DNA from: Mesorhizobium sp. AR02
GTDB lineage: Bacteria > Pseudomonadota > Alphaproteobacteria > Rhizobiales > Rhizobiaceae
Reading direction: 5' to 3'
Assembly: GCF_024746835.1 (NCBI RefSeq)
Contig: NZ_CP080531.1
Coordinates: 2,852,001-2,916,000, forward strand
Length of the DNA: 64,000 bases
In this document: positions 54,109-64,000 of the stretch, in pieces
Layout of the letters: the number at the start of each line of letters is the position of its first letter
How positions within the stretch are numbered: the first letter of the stretch is position 1
Program-made: the position numbers and the translations under genes
The notes under the pieces: generated by a model
Databases searched by the model: none
The model's input: only the letters and a program-made list of their open reading frames with translations
Told to the model about the DNA's origin: nothing

Positions 54109-54819
54109 CTAAATGTTGACGCCCGCCGGCACCGGCCCCCACTGGTTTTCGCGTCCCTGTGTCGGGATCAGGGCGAAGACGATGATGATCAGGCTGCCGA
54201 AAGTCGGGATGAGGATGAGCAGGCAGAGCCAGCCGGTCAGGCCGAGGTCGTGCAGGCGGCGCACGATCATGCCGAGATTGGGCAGGAAGGTGGCCAGCAG
54301 GAAAAGGCCGAAAAGCCCGACCGTCATCGCCGGCACCTCGGCGTTGTCGAAATTGCCCATCTCGACATCGGCGAAGACGCCGACGCCGATGACCACCAGC
54401 AATGCGATCGTCCAGAACAGGCAATAGCCCCAATATTCCTTGCGGCGGGCGCGGCCGGCGAAATTGAAGTAGTTCCGGGTCACGCCTCGCCAGAAGTAAC
54501 CCCAGAGATCGGTAGGCTCGGCCGGCTCGGCGGCCCGGCCGAAATTCTGTGCCTGCGACGCGCCGGCCGCAGGTGCGGGCCTGGCTTGCGCCGGTGCGGC
54601 GCTTGTGCCGGCGTCGGCGGCCGGGCTTGCGGCCTGGGCGGCGATCGAGAAAACGTCGCGCGCCTGGCCGCCGCCCGCCTGGAACTCGACCGCCGTTCCC
54701 TTGGGCATGACGGTTTGCCGGCGAAGGTTCTCGCGGGTGAAGGTGTAGCGGTTGCCGTCGGCTCCGGTGATGAAGCCGAAGCCCTGGTCCTCGTCATAGT
54801 GGAGCACTTCGCCGCGCAT
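54109..54819 (-). CDS. Cold-shock-domain / DUF805 fusion protein, paralogue 2
   Basis: The 236-residue paralogue has the same layout: CSD-like RGEVLHYDEDQGFGFITGADGNRYTFTRENL, an Ala/Pro-rich linker (about residues 80-115), then DUF805 (NFAGRARRKEYWGYCLFWTIALLVVIGVG ... IVRRLHDLGLTGWLCLLILIP). Its start is set at 54819, with GGGTGGGTG upstream. The tandem copy indicates a local duplication with divergence. DUF805 is a membrane domain of unknown function; a CSD joined to it may sense or bind RNA at the membrane, but this is inference. Confidence 0.85.
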   Translation of the reverse strand: MRGEVLHYDEDQGFGFITGADGNRYTFTRENLRRQTVMPKGTAVEFQAGGGQARDVFSIAAQAASPAADAGTSAAPAQARPAPAAGASQAQNFGRAAEPAEPTDLWGYFWRGVTRNYFNFAGRARRKEYWGYCLFWTIALLVVIGVGVFADVEMGNFDNAEVPAMTVGLFGLFLLATFLPNLGMIVRRLHDLGLTGWLCLLILIPTFGSLIIIVFALIPTQGRENQWGPVPAGVNI

Positions 54820-54976
54820 CACCCACCCCCCTTTGTCGTCGCGTCCCTGCCAAGGTGTGGCACAAGGCCGAGCCACCGGGCAAGACCGTGCGACATGGGG
54901 CCGTGCGACGTGGCTACCATATTAGCGGCAAATCAGGCATAAGGCTTTACGTGCAGCCTCTTCGCCAAAGCAGACA

Positions 54977-56395
54977 ATGACAGTCGAGCGTTCTGAAGCC
55001 AGCGCCGCAACCGAGGTTATAAAACCTCCGAGACTGGCCATCGATGCCACCGGGCTGATGCTCTGGCCGCCCGGCAAAGGCCTGGCCGGCATTCCGCGGG
55101 TGGAGAGCTTTCTGGTCAACGCGGCGTTGGCGGATCCCGACCCCAGCGTGGACGTGGTGGCGTTCAGGCCCGGGGAAGGCCGGTTCCGGCCGCTCGCCGC
55201 TTACAAACAGGACCATGTCGCGGCGGGCGAGATTTCACCGCATCGTGTCAAACGGTGGCCGGGAAGGCAGCCGGCGCTGTCGCAGGCTTTCGAGGCGGTG
55301 CGGCAGCAGCCTTGGGACAAGCGCGAGACGGACCGCCATCTGGCCAGGACGGTGACCAACGGCCGCAACGGGATCGCGTGCCAGGCGACGAGCCTGCTGA
55401 TCCGCACCTATCGTCTTTACCAGCGCGCAAGGATCCGCTTCGGCTTGCTGGGGGATGCCCCAGCCCAGCCGGCCGAGACGGAACCCGGCCTTGTGCTGAT
55501 CAGCCATCACATCCTGACCCAGGACGACCGTTCCTCCGTTTCGGGCGCTGGCAAGCTTGCCTTCCTGTGCCACGATATCATCCCGGCATTGCGCCCCGAT
55601 TTGCTTGGCTCGGGCACCAGCGAGCGCCGCTTCGGATCCTATCTCGAACAGCTTGTGCGCTCCGGTGCGCCGGCATTCTGCGCCTCTGATGAGGTCGGTG
55701 CGACGCTGACCGAGCACATGCGCAAGGCCGGCATTGCCGCGCCGATGGTGTATCGCTTTCCTATGCCTTCGATCCTGCACGAGACCGCATCGCGCGCCGG
55801 CACGACCTTGCGCATCGAGGCCGACGAGCCGTTCGTGTTCTATTGCTCGACCATCGAAGTGCGCAAGAACCACATCCTCCTGGCGCGGATCTGGCAGCAG
55901 GCACGGGAAGAGGGCGTCAAGCTGCCAAGGCTTGTCTGCGCCGGGCGCTGGGGCTGGCTGATCGAGCCGCTGCGCGACTATCTCAAGGCGCATCCCGAGC
56001 TGCTCCAGTCGGTCATTTTCACCGGGCTGGTCAGCGACGAGCAGCTCATCCGCTATTATCGCAGCGCCACCTTCGGCGTCTTTCCCTCGCATATAGAGGG
56101 CCGGGGTTACGGCGCCTCGGAATGTCTTGATTTCGGCGTTCCGGTCATCGTGTCGACAACGCCATCGCTGATCGAGGCGACCGGCGGCCTGATGCCGGCG
56201 ATCGATTCCAATGATCAGGCCGGCTGGTACGCCGCCATCCGCAGGATGGCTGAGGATCACGCCTGGCGCTCCTCGCTGGCGGAGCGCATCGCAAGGCGGC
56301 ACCACCCGACGCCGGCATCGGCAAGCTGGGCAGCGATCAAGGCAGGCCTCAAGGAGAGCGCTTCCAGGCAGCGTGCCGAACAGCACGCGCGCTGA
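54977..56395 (+). CDS. Glycosyltransferase (GT-B, GT4-type)
   Basis: The 472-residue enzyme has an N-terminal domain starting RLAIDATGLMLWPPGKGLAGIPRVESFL and a C-terminal GT4-like domain with FVFYCSTIEVRKNHILLARIW (nucleotide-binding lysine) and the EX7E motif in HIEGRGYGASECLDFGVPVIVS. It would transfer a sugar from a nucleotide donor to a polysaccharide or lipid-linked acceptor. Donor and acceptor are unknown. No other glycan genes sit beside it, and the helicase gene opposes it. Confidence 0.85.
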   Translation: MTVERSEASAATEVIKPPRLAIDATGLMLWPPGKGLAGIPRVESFLVNAALADPDPSVDVVAFRPGEGRFRPLAAYKQDHVAAGEISPHRVKRWPGRQPALSQAFEAVRQQPWDKRETDRHLARTVTNGRNGIACQATSLLIRTYRLYQRARIRFGLLGDAPAQPAETEPGLVLISHHILTQDDRSSVSGAGKLAFLCHDIIPALRPDLLGSGTSERRFGSYLEQLVRSGAPAFCASDEVGATLTEHMRKAGIAAPMVYRFPMPSILHETASRAGTTLRIEADEPFVFYCSTIEVRKNHILLARIWQQAREEGVKLPRLVCAGRWGWLIEPLRDYLKAHPELLQSVIFTGLVSDEQLIRYYRSATFGVFPSHIEGRGYGASECLDFGVPVIVSTTPSLIEATGGLMPAIDSNDQAGWYAAIRRMAEDHAWRSSLAERIARRHHPTPASASWAAIKAGLKESASRQRAEQHAR

Positions 56396-56424
56396 TCGCA
56401 ACGGCCTGCGACTTCAGCGCGGTC

Positions 56425-58293
<1,869 letters not shown>

Positions 58294-58735
58294 CTCGCTC
58301 TTTCGGAATTCAGGGTTCTGTGCTCATCATGGAGCACATCGGGGCCGGCGCCGCGCCAGCCCAACAATCTTGGCCGTTCGTACTTCCTGCCGCCGCTCTT
58401 GTACAGGGCGCGCCATGAAGGCCATGCGACGCGCCGCGCATTGACTCCTGCCGCAAACCGCGTAAAAGCCCGCTTCGAACGGGATCGTTTTTCGATGCGC
58501 GGCCTTTTGATGGCTCTTCTTGCATTCGATGCCCCCAGCCTCAATGCGAACCATTGGGCCGGGCGCGTCGGCGCGTCCCCTCGTTCCAGCAAAACCACGG
58601 CCAAAAAAACCACCACCAAAACGGTGTGATTCCCTTGGCCTAACCACCCTCTCCCGGGTTCGGCCCGGGGGACGGAACCCGCATTGGCCGGCGGGTTTTC
58701 TCCAAAAACCAAGCGGAGAGGGACAGGAGATCTTT
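58294..58735. other. Intergenic region before asd, no supported gene
   Basis: The stretch separates the divergent helicase and asd genes and must contain both promoters. A small open frame ending in KTTAKKTTTKTV (about 58495-58629) is present but lacks a ribosome-binding site and I do not count it as a gene. GGAGAGGGACAGGAG precedes asd. Confidence 0.4.
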
Positions 58736-59770
58736 ATGAGTTTCAAGGTTGCAGTCGTCGGCGCCACGGGCAATGTGGGCCGGGAAATGCTCAACATACT
58801 GGAAGAGCGCGGCTTTCCGGTAAGCGAAGTCGTGGCGCTGGCCTCGCGGCGCAGCCAGGGCACGGAAGTGTCGTTCGGCGACCGCACGCTGAAGGTCCGG
58901 ACGCTGGACCAGTACGATTTTTCTGACACCGACATTTGCATCATGTCGGCTGGCGGCAACGTCTCCAAGGAATGGTCGCCGAAGATCGGCAAGCAAGGCT
59001 GCGTCGTCATCGATAATTCGTCGGCCTTCCGCTACGACCAGGACGTGCCGCTGATCGTGCCGGAAGTGAACCCGGACGCGATCTCGCTGTTCACGCGCAA
59101 GAACATCATCGCCAACCCGAACTGCTCGACGGCGCAGCTGGTCGTGGCGCTGAAGCCCTTGCACGATTTCGCCACCATCAAGCGCGTCGTCGTCGCCACC
59201 TACCAGTCGGTGTCAGGCGCCGGCAAGGAAGGCATGGACGAGCTCTTTACCCAGACCCGCGCGGTCTTCGTCGCCGACCAGGTCGACGTCAAGAAGTTCA
59301 CCAAGCGCATCGCCTTCAACGTCATTCCGCATATCGATGTCTTCCTCGACGACGGCTTCACCAAGGAAGAGTGGAAGATGGTCGCCGAGACCAAGAAGAT
59401 GCTCGATCCCAAGATCAAGCTGACGGCGACCTGCGTGCGCGTGCCGGTGTTCATCGGCCATTCGGAAGCGGTCAACATCGAATTCGAAAAGCCGATCACC
59501 GCCGACGAGGCGCGCGACATCCTGCGCGACGCTCCCGGCTGCCAGGTCTTGGACAAGCGCGAGGACGGCGGCTACATCACGCCGCTGGAATCGGCTGGCG
59601 AGGACGCCACCTTCATCTCGCGCATCCGCGAGGATTCGACCGTCGACAACGGCCTGTCGATGTGGATCGTCTCCGACAATCTGCGCAAGGGCGCGGCCCT
59701 CAACGCCGTGCAGATCGCCGAGCTTTTGGTCGAGCGTGGCCTGATCCAGCCGAAGAAGAAGGCGGCTTAG
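58736..59770 (+). CDS. asd: Aspartate-semialdehyde dehydrogenase
   Basis: The 344-residue enzyme has NADP-binding VAVVGATGNVGREM, the active-site Cys130 in NPNCSTAQ, and the substrate-binding GHSEAVNIEFE region. It reduces aspartyl-4-phosphate to aspartate-semialdehyde, the branch point to lysine/diaminopimelate, threonine and methionine. ATG at 58736 follows ACAGGAGATCTTT. Confidence 0.97.
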   Translation: MSFKVAVVGATGNVGREMLNILEERGFPVSEVVALASRRSQGTEVSFGDRTLKVRTLDQYDFSDTDICIMSAGGNVSKEWSPKIGKQGCVVIDNSSAFRYDQDVPLIVPEVNPDAISLFTRKNIIANPNCSTAQLVVALKPLHDFATIKRVVVATYQSVSGAGKEGMDELFTQTRAVFVADQVDVKKFTKRIAFNVIPHIDVFLDDGFTKEEWKMVAETKKMLDPKIKLTATCVRVPVFIGHSEAVNIEFEKPITADEARDILRDAPGCQVLDKREDGGYITPLESAGEDATFISRIREDSTVDNGLSMWIVSDNLRKGAALNAVQIAELLVERGLIQPKKKAA

Positions 59771-59875
59771 TTTATCGCTCACGGGCCGCACCGCCGCTTG
59801 CGCGGCTGGCCCTGCGCGGGCGCGCCGGACGACCGGCGGCCCGCAGTCGCGGGCTCGGCCTTCGGCCGGGTGCTT

Positions 59876-59937
59876 CTTCCTTCTCCCCCTGTGGGAGAAG
59901 GTGGATCGGCGCGTAGCGCCGAGACGGATGAGGGGTG
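59876..59937. repeat. Pyrimidine-rich intergenic repeat, family 3, copy 5
   Basis: CTTCTTCCTTCTCCCCCTGTGGGAGAAG is a short hairpin, followed by GGATCGGCGCGTAGCGCCGAGACGGATG. It sits between asd and a GNAT gene. Confidence 0.55.
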
Positions 59938-59969
59938 TTCCAGCGGAGTGAGACGTCGGCGTTGCCTTC

Positions 59970-60428
59970 ATGACTAACACTCAGCCCGTAGATATCATCC
60001 TACGCCCGGCCATCAGCTCAGACGCCGCCGCCATCGCAAAACTCATGCGGGCGGCACTTGGCTCATTCGACTGGATGCCGGTCATCCATACGCCAGCCGA
60101 GGATCTCGCCTTCATCCGGGATATCGTGCTGCCACGGCAGCAGGTGACGGTCGCCGAGGCTGACGAGGAGATTGTCGGCTTTATTGCCGTCAGTGGCGAT
60201 TGGGTGGAACAGCTCTATCTCGACCCGGCCTGGACGGGGCAAGGCATCGGCAGCCGGTTGCTGATGGACGCGACCGCTGCCCTGCCGATCGTGAAGCTCC
60301 ATTGCTTCCAATCCAACACCGGCGCCCGGCGTTTCTATGAGCGCCATGGGTTCCGTGCTGAGTCGTTTGGCGATGGCTCGACCAACGAGGAAGGATTGCC
60401 GGACATCCTTTATGTCCGAAGGCGCTAA
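59970..60428 (+). CDS. GNAT family N-acetyltransferase
   Basis: A 152-residue GNAT: the motif A segment is LYLDPAWTGQGIGSRLLMDA (GQGIGS) and motif B is FQSNTGARRFYERHGFRAES. Acceptor is unknown. Its stop codon is only two bases from the end of the opposing ACT-domain gene. Confidence 0.85.
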   Translation: MTNTQPVDIILRPAISSDAAAIAKLMRAALGSFDWMPVIHTPAEDLAFIRDIVLPRQQVTVAEADEEIVGFIAVSGDWVEQLYLDPAWTGQGIGSRLLMDATAALPIVKLHCFQSNTGARRFYERHGFRAESFGDGSTNEEGLPDILYVRRR

Positions 60429-60430
60429 TT

Positions 60431-60838
60431 TCAGCTGGTGCTGTCCTTGGCGAGCTGATGCAGCAGCTCCATCGCCTCCTGCGCCCGCTCGGCGGGGATG
60501 AACAGATGGTCATGGTAGAACGCCGAGACCGGATTGACGCCCATGCCGGCAGCGGCCAGCCGTGTGGTGATAGCGGCGAGGAAGCCGACTGCTTCCAGCG
60601 AGGAATGGATATTCAGCGTGATCATCCGGCAGCGGAACGAGGCGGTCAGCCCGGCCGCCTTTGCCGCCTCCTCGGTCACGATCAGTGTCAGGCCTTCGCG
60701 CTCGCGAAACACCATCACCGGCTCCAGGCCTTCCGGCTGGGGAACATCAGGCGCCAGCGTGGCGAAGACATAAATGCCGTCGAGCGATTCCGGCGTCATC
60801 GATGCCAACAGTGTCTTCAGATCGGTTTCGCCGGTCAT
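60431..60838 (-). CDS. ACT domain-containing protein
   Basis: The 135-residue protein from the ATG at 60838 contains an ACT-like regulatory fold in its second half (RMITLNIHSSLEAVGFLAAITTRLAAAGMGVNPVSAFYHDHLFIPAERAQEAMELL). These stand-alone ACT proteins bind amino acids; function in this subgroup is not established. The start has only a weak ribosome-binding site. Confidence 0.75.
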   Translation of the reverse strand: MTGETDLKTLLASMTPESLDGIYVFATLAPDVPQPEGLEPVMVFREREGLTLIVTEEAAKAAGLTASFRCRMITLNIHSSLEAVGFLAAITTRLAAAGMGVNPVSAFYHDHLFIPAERAQEAMELLHQLAKDSTS

Positions 60839-61213
60839 TTGTTGCTCATGACTGATGCAGGAACGGGGCATAGCAAGGCCCTTCAATACCCGCGACTGGC
60901 GAATGCCGATAGTCGGCACGTTGCGCGCACGACATGGTCATGTCGCTGGCGGCTGGGCTCGCCGGCCTGCCGGGTCGCACAATAGAGAGGCTGAGGGCCG
61001 CCGGTCCGTGAAAGGCTCTCGATGATCGTTCGCCCGCGCCTGACATTCCTGCAGCCGTTCTTCGGCGAAACGCCGCCGAAAATGTTGCCGGCCGAGAAGT
61101 TCTATTTTTCCTGACAATGGCCGTCGGCGATGGGCGCTCTGGTCAATGGCGGACCTGTGCGCGAGGATGGGCGCCGTTACGCCTAAGCCTGGCAGGCGCG
61201 GAGAAGAAGCGGG
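60839..61213. other. Intergenic region, no gene seen
   Basis: This region separates the ACT gene from the small hypothetical gene at 61214. I see no convincing ORF, RNA or repeat; two promoters are expected. Confidence 0.4.
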
Positions 61214-61486
61214 ATGTCAAAACGAATTGACAGATCATGGGTCGTGTTTGCCAGCGTCGAGAACGACGAACACGACCGCTGCGTTGATATCTTCTCCAGA
61301 CCAGACAAATCGTTCGGCTATGAGGAATTCCGTAGAGACGTCGAGGATGGGGGCGCCTGGACGCCAACCGAATACTATTCCGGCGCGCGTTACGATACGG
61401 CAGAGCTCGCATATGCCGCAGCGGAGAAATCTGTTCTTTGGCTGAGGGTCAATCCGAAGTTTCGGCGCATGCCAATTTCACGTTGA
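61214..61486 (+). CDS. Small conserved-looking hypothetical protein
   Basis: A 90-residue product with an aromatic and acidic core (SWVVFASVENDEHDRCVDIFSRPDKSFGYEEFRRDVEDGGAWTPTEYYSG). GAAGCGGG lies upstream of its ATG. No signal peptide. I do not recognise a family. Codon use is like its neighbours. Confidence 0.6.
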   Translation: MSKRIDRSWVVFASVENDEHDRCVDIFSRPDKSFGYEEFRRDVEDGGAWTPTEYYSGARYDTAELAYAAAEKSVLWLRVNPKFRRMPISR

Positions 61487-61539
61487 GACACAATCCCCCG
61501 GCCAAGGTACTTGACCCCGCGCTTTGTGGCGTCGTATAT

Positions 61540-61551
61540 AACCAAAAGGTT
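61540..61551 (+). promoter_or_regulatory. ArsR operator site 1 (AACC-N4-GGTT)
   Basis: AACCAAAAGGTT, 24 bp upstream of the ArsR start at 61576. It has the same core as the palindrome at 45802-45813. Confidence 0.65.
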
Positions 61552-61555
61552 AGAT

Positions 61556-61567
61556 AACCGATTGGTT
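61556..61567 (+). promoter_or_regulatory. ArsR operator site 2 (AACC-N4-GGTT)
   Basis: AACCGATTGGTT, centred 16 bp after site 1 and eight bases before the ArsR start. The pair of sites suggests cooperative autorepression. Confidence 0.65.
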
Positions 61568-61575
61568 TAGTAAAC

Positions 61576-61923
61576 ATGGCAACCGACGCACTCAGCCTGA
61601 CCTTGGCCGCACTGGCCGATCCGACGCGACGCGCCATCCTGGCACGGCTCTCGCTTGGTGAGGCTTCGGTGACCGAGCTGGCCGAACCCTTCGCCATGAG
61701 TGGTCCCGCGGTGTCGAAGCATCTGAAGGTGCTGGAGCGTGCCGGTCTGGTGGCACGCGGCCGCGACGCGCAGTTCCGGCCGCGCCGCCTGCAGCCGGAG
61801 CCATTGCGCGAGATCGACGCATGGCTGGAATCCTATCGCATGCTGTGGGACGGGCGGTTCGACCGGCTCGAAACCTATCTGCAGGCTTTGCAGAAAGGAA
61901 ATCTCGACGGCGGCCATAATTGA
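61576..61923 (+). CDS. ArsR family transcriptional regulator
   Basis: A 115-residue winged-helix regulator: LSLTLAALADPTRRAILARLSLGEASVTELAEPFAMSGPAVSKHLKVLERAGLVARGRDAQFRPRRL. It resembles the regulator at 45468-45788 in role and context: an SRPBCC gene directly downstream and an AACC-N4-GGTT operator upstream. Confidence 0.92.
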   Translation: MATDALSLTLAALADPTRRAILARLSLGEASVTELAEPFAMSGPAVSKHLKVLERAGLVARGRDAQFRPRRLQPEPLREIDAWLESYRMLWDGRFDRLETYLQALQKGNLDGGHN

Positions 61924-61956
61924 AGCCGGCAGGGTCAATCAAGGAGGGGCAAGTTA

Positions 61957-62448
61957 GTGGCAGATCAATCGATAGAACTTCCATCCGATGACCCCGTTAT
62001 CGTCATCACCAGGACGTTCGATGCGCCGCGCGCACTGATGTTCAAGCTGTTTACCGATCCCTATCACCTGGTTCGGTTCTGGGGGCCGGAAGGATCGAGT
62101 TATCCGGTCTGCGAGATGGATGTGAGGCCGGGCGGCGAATGGCGCCTGACCATGCGCTTTGCCGACGGCAGCGAATATCCGACCAACAGCGTCTATCTCG
62201 AAATCGCCCCGCCGGAACGGATCGTCTATCGCGATGCGCCGCTCGACCGCGCCCAGTGGCAGGACAGCCTGCCGCCGGCGCAGATGGTGACGACGATCCT
62301 GTTCGAGGATGTCGGCGGCGGGACGCGGATCGTCGCCAACATCCGCGCCAGCTCGATCGCCGCCCGCGACATGGCGGTGAAGATGGGCTTCGGCCAGATG
62401 GTCATGGCGAGCTATGCGCGCCTGGAGGCCTATCTCAAGACGCTTTGA
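61957..62448 (+). CDS. SRPBCC/AHSA1 family protein
   Basis: The 163-residue protein has the AHSA1-type fold (PVIVITRTFDAPRALMFKLFTDPYHLVRFWGPEGSSYPVCEMDVRPGGEWRLTMRFADGSEYPTNSVYLEIAPPERIVYRD). The GTG start is at 61957, 33 bp after the ArsR stop codon, with AGGAGGGGC upstream. The DoxX and second SRPBCC genes follow on the same strand. Confidence 0.9.
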   Translation: MADQSIELPSDDPVIVITRTFDAPRALMFKLFTDPYHLVRFWGPEGSSYPVCEMDVRPGGEWRLTMRFADGSEYPTNSVYLEIAPPERIVYRDAPLDRAQWQDSLPPAQMVTTILFEDVGGGTRIVANIRASSIAARDMAVKMGFGQMVMASYARLEAYLKTL

Positions 62449-62596
62449 ACGAATCGCGGCCCGGTGTTCGGCGAGGATCGCCGCACCGGCAAAAAGAATC
62501 CTATGGCGTGTCGGGTCATCGTCCCGCCGCGCGTCCTTGGATCGACCTTCAGCAAGAAGGCCGGCGCTTGAACCCGAAACACCCGGAGGAAGACCA

Positions 62597-63007
62597 ATGA
62601 CCATTTCTCATACCGCGCCCGTCTCGTCCGGCGCCCTGTGGACCGGCCGCGTGTTGAGCGGCATCATCATCCTGTTCATGATCTTCGACGGCGTCATCAA
62701 ATTGCCGCCGCTCGACATCGTCACCCAGACGATGGTGCCGCTGGGCTGGCCGGCCGATCCGAATGTCGCACGCATGCTCGGCGTCATCGGCCTGGTCTCG
62801 ACGGCGCTCTATGCATGGCCGCGCACCTCCGTGCTCGGCGCTATCCTGCTCACCGCCTATATGGGCGGCGCCATCGCCACCAAGGTACGCATCGACAGCC
62901 CGCTGTTCTCGCACACGCTGTTCGGCGTCTATCTCGGCATCATCCTGTGGGGTGGCCTCTATCTGCGTGACCCCAAGGTGCGCGCGCTGATCCCGTTCAG
63001 CCGATAA
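62597..63007 (+). CDS. DoxX family membrane protein
   Basis: The 136-residue protein has four hydrophobic segments (GRVLSGIIILFMIFDGVIKL, RMLGVIGLVSTALYAWP, VLGAILLTAYMGGAIATKVR, TLFGVYLGIILWGGLYLRD), as in the DoxX/DUF417 group of small quinone-associated membrane proteins. CCGGAGGAAGACC precedes the ATG. Genes upstream and downstream are SRPBCC proteins, so it is probably part of the same operon. Confidence 0.87.
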   Translation: MTISHTAPVSSGALWTGRVLSGIIILFMIFDGVIKLPPLDIVTQTMVPLGWPADPNVARMLGVIGLVSTALYAWPRTSVLGAILLTAYMGGAIATKVRIDSPLFSHTLFGVYLGIILWGGLYLRDPKVRALIPFSR

Positions 63008-63024
63008 TTTCGAAGGAGAGAAAA

Positions 63025-63552
63025 ATGTTCAGCACCATCCTCATTATCCTGGTCGTCATCATCGCCGCCGTCCTCACCTACGCCGCGACACGGCCCAATG
63101 ATTTCGTCACCACCCGCACCGCCAACATCAAGGCGCCGCCGGAAGCGATCTTTCCGCTGATCAACGATTTCAGCCGCTGGCCGACATGGTCGCCTTATGA
63201 AAAGCTCGACCCCAACATGAAGCGGACGCTCTCGGGCGCTCAAAGCGGAAAGGGCGCCGTCTATGCCTGGGAGGGCAATGGCAAGGCCGGCAAGGGGCGC
63301 ATGGAGATCGTCAATTCGGTGCCGTCCTCGCTGGTGTCGCTCAAGCTCGATTTCGAGAAGCCGTTCCGCGCCAACAACAGCGTCGACTTCACCTTGACGC
63401 AATCGGGTGACACCACCGCCGTCAGCTGGGCGATGCGCGGCAGCCGGCCCTTCATCGCCAAGCTGATGGGCCTGTTCATGAATTTCGACACGCTGATCGG
63501 CCGGGATTTCGAGGTCGGCCTCGCCAATCTGAAGCGCAACACCGAGGCATGA
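63025..63552 (+). CDS. SRPBCC / polyketide-cyclase-like protein with membrane anchor
   Basis: The 175-residue protein has an N-terminal hydrophobic segment (FSTILIILVVIIAAVLTYAA) serving as a signal anchor, then an SRPBCC fold (IKAPPEAIFPLINDFSRWPTWSPYEKLDPNMKRTLSGAQSGKGAVYAWEGNGKAGKGRMEIVNSVPSSLVSLKLDFEKPF). GAAGGAGAGAAAA precedes the ATG. It starts 17 bp after DoxX, so they are co-expressed. Confidence 0.88.
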   Translation: MFSTILIILVVIIAAVLTYAATRPNDFVTTRTANIKAPPEAIFPLINDFSRWPTWSPYEKLDPNMKRTLSGAQSGKGAVYAWEGNGKAGKGRMEIVNSVPSSLVSLKLDFEKPFRANNSVDFTLTQSGDTTAVSWAMRGSRPFIAKLMGLFMNFDTLIGRDFEVGLANLKRNTEA

Positions 63553-63680
63553 TCCGAATGGATACAGCCGCTCGCCTGAAGAGCGGCGCCAAGATCTTCA
63601 TCCTCTCCGGGATCAAATTAGCCGTCTGAGAGTTAAGCACTTGGCGGCGAGACGGCGACCCGCATGTGAGAGGAATGATA

Positions 63681-63944
63681 ATGAAGAAAATCTTGACCAT
63701 TCTCGTGTTGACGACGGTGCTGGGCGCGTGCTCGCAAACGGAAAAAGGCGCTGCTGTAGGCGGCCTTGGTGGTGCCGCGATCGGCGCAGCCGTGGCCGGA
63801 AATCCGGTCCAAGGTGCTGTCGTCGGAGGCGCGGTTGGCGCCGTTGCGGGTGCCCTGATTGGGCACGCCAGCGAAAGCGGCCAATGCCGCTACCGAGACC
63901 GTCACGGCCGTGTCTATGTCGACCGCTGCCCGAGCGGCTACTGA
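63681..63944 (+). CDS. Small glycine-zipper lipoprotein
   Basis: The 87-residue product has a lipoprotein signal peptide with a lipobox LGAC (Cys17), then a glycine-zipper segment (AAVGGLGGAAIGAAVAGNPVQGAVVGGAVGAVAGALIG) and a short C-terminal tail with two cysteines (CRYRDRHGRVYVDRC). AGAGGAATGATA precedes the ATG at 63681. Such proteins are anchored in the outer membrane or periplasm; function is unknown. Confidence 0.88.
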   Translation: MKKILTILVLTTVLGACSQTEKGAAVGGLGGAAIGAAVAGNPVQGAVVGGAVGAVAGALIGHASESGQCRYRDRHGRVYVDRCPSGY

Positions 63945-63972
63945 TCGGGTCGCGCGCGAAGTCTAGAACAGC

Positions 63973-64000
63973 AAAACGGCGGGCACAGGCCCGCCGTTTT
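63973..64000 (+). terminator. Hairpin terminator after the lipoprotein gene
   Basis: A perfect 12-bp stem (AAAACGGCGGGC with GCCCGCCGTTTT) closes on an ACAG loop and ends in T-tract at the window edge. More T residues may follow outside the window. Confidence 0.85.

Noticed and set aside
58495..58629. A small open frame ending in a Lys/Thr-rich tail (KTTAKKTTTKTV) before asd.
   Set aside because: No ribosome-binding site or recognisable domain; probably part of the promoter region between the helicase and asd genes.

Overview
The window looks like chromosomal DNA of a high-GC alphaproteobacterium of the Rhizobiales, most likely Mesorhizobium or a close relative. This rests on the imuA-imuB-dnaE2 mutagenesis cassette with an alphaproteobacterial SOS box (GTTC-N7-GTTC), several ArsR-SRPBCC pairs, a CreBC-like two-component pair behind a DUF4173 protein, and many short palindromic intergenic repeats. 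The genus is an inference from gene style, not from a marker gene.

Layout. 1-5.0 kb: the 3' end of an ABC-transporter binding protein, a Gfo/Idh/MocA dehydrogenase and an amidase in one direction, then an opposing M24 metallopeptidase. 5.1-24 kb: a cell-surface region. A secreted IalB-like protein diverges from one giant 12.3-kb gene (inverse-autotransporter barrel plus about 3,800 residues of beta-strand repeats). It is followed co-directionally by three tail-collar-domain paralogues, a PLL-like beta-propeller lectin and a GNAT enzyme. A DUF6916-like protein, a SapC protein and a small secreted protein come next. 24-27 kb: tRNA-Gly, ProX-like editing protein, CnoX-type thioredoxin, LON-domain protein and a Trm112-like protein. 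27.4-33.3 kb: the SOS mutasome cassette on the minus strand. 33.4-37.2 kb: accessory DUF3800 gene, LysE exporter, zincin, DUF1737 and a CitE-like lyase. 37.5-38.8 kb: an IS256-family element with a frameshifted transposase. 39-46.3 kb: DUF4173 protein, response regulator and sensor kinase, FAD oxidoreductase, an ArsR-SRPBCC-SRPBCC operon and a GNAT. 46.5-51 kb: leuD and leuB, separated by a secreted protein, an AT-rich orphan, RidA and VOC proteins. 51-54.8 kb: a MarR-SRPBCC pair, an intact copy of the same IS and two tandem cold-shock/DUF805 fusion proteins. 55-64 kb: glycosyltransferase, DEAD-box helicase, asd, GNAT, ACT protein, a second ArsR-SRPBCC module with DoxX, and a glycine-zipper lipoprotein.

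Functional themes. The most distinctive part is the surface region. The giant inverse autotransporter is predicted to display a long chain of beta-helix modules, and the downstream tail-collar trio and lectin-like propeller are candidate partners in adhesion or recognition. leuD, leuB and asd belong to leucine and aspartate-family amino-acid synthesis. The imu cassette provides damage-induced mutagenic DNA synthesis. Five SRPBCC proteins occur in the window; three of them lie in two ArsR modules that share an AACC-N4-GGTT operator, and a fourth is coupled to a MarR regulator with a tandem 15-bp operator-like repeat.

Intergenic space is rich in repeats: a 176-181-bp palindromic element (three copies), a 120-260-bp palindrome family (four copies), a TGTG-CGA-bounded element placed directly after stop codons (two copies) and a looser pyrimidine-rich 'ctctcccc' family (five copies). 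The two IS256 copies have perfect 8-bp target duplications and lie as direct repeats 14.5 kb apart around leuD and leuB.
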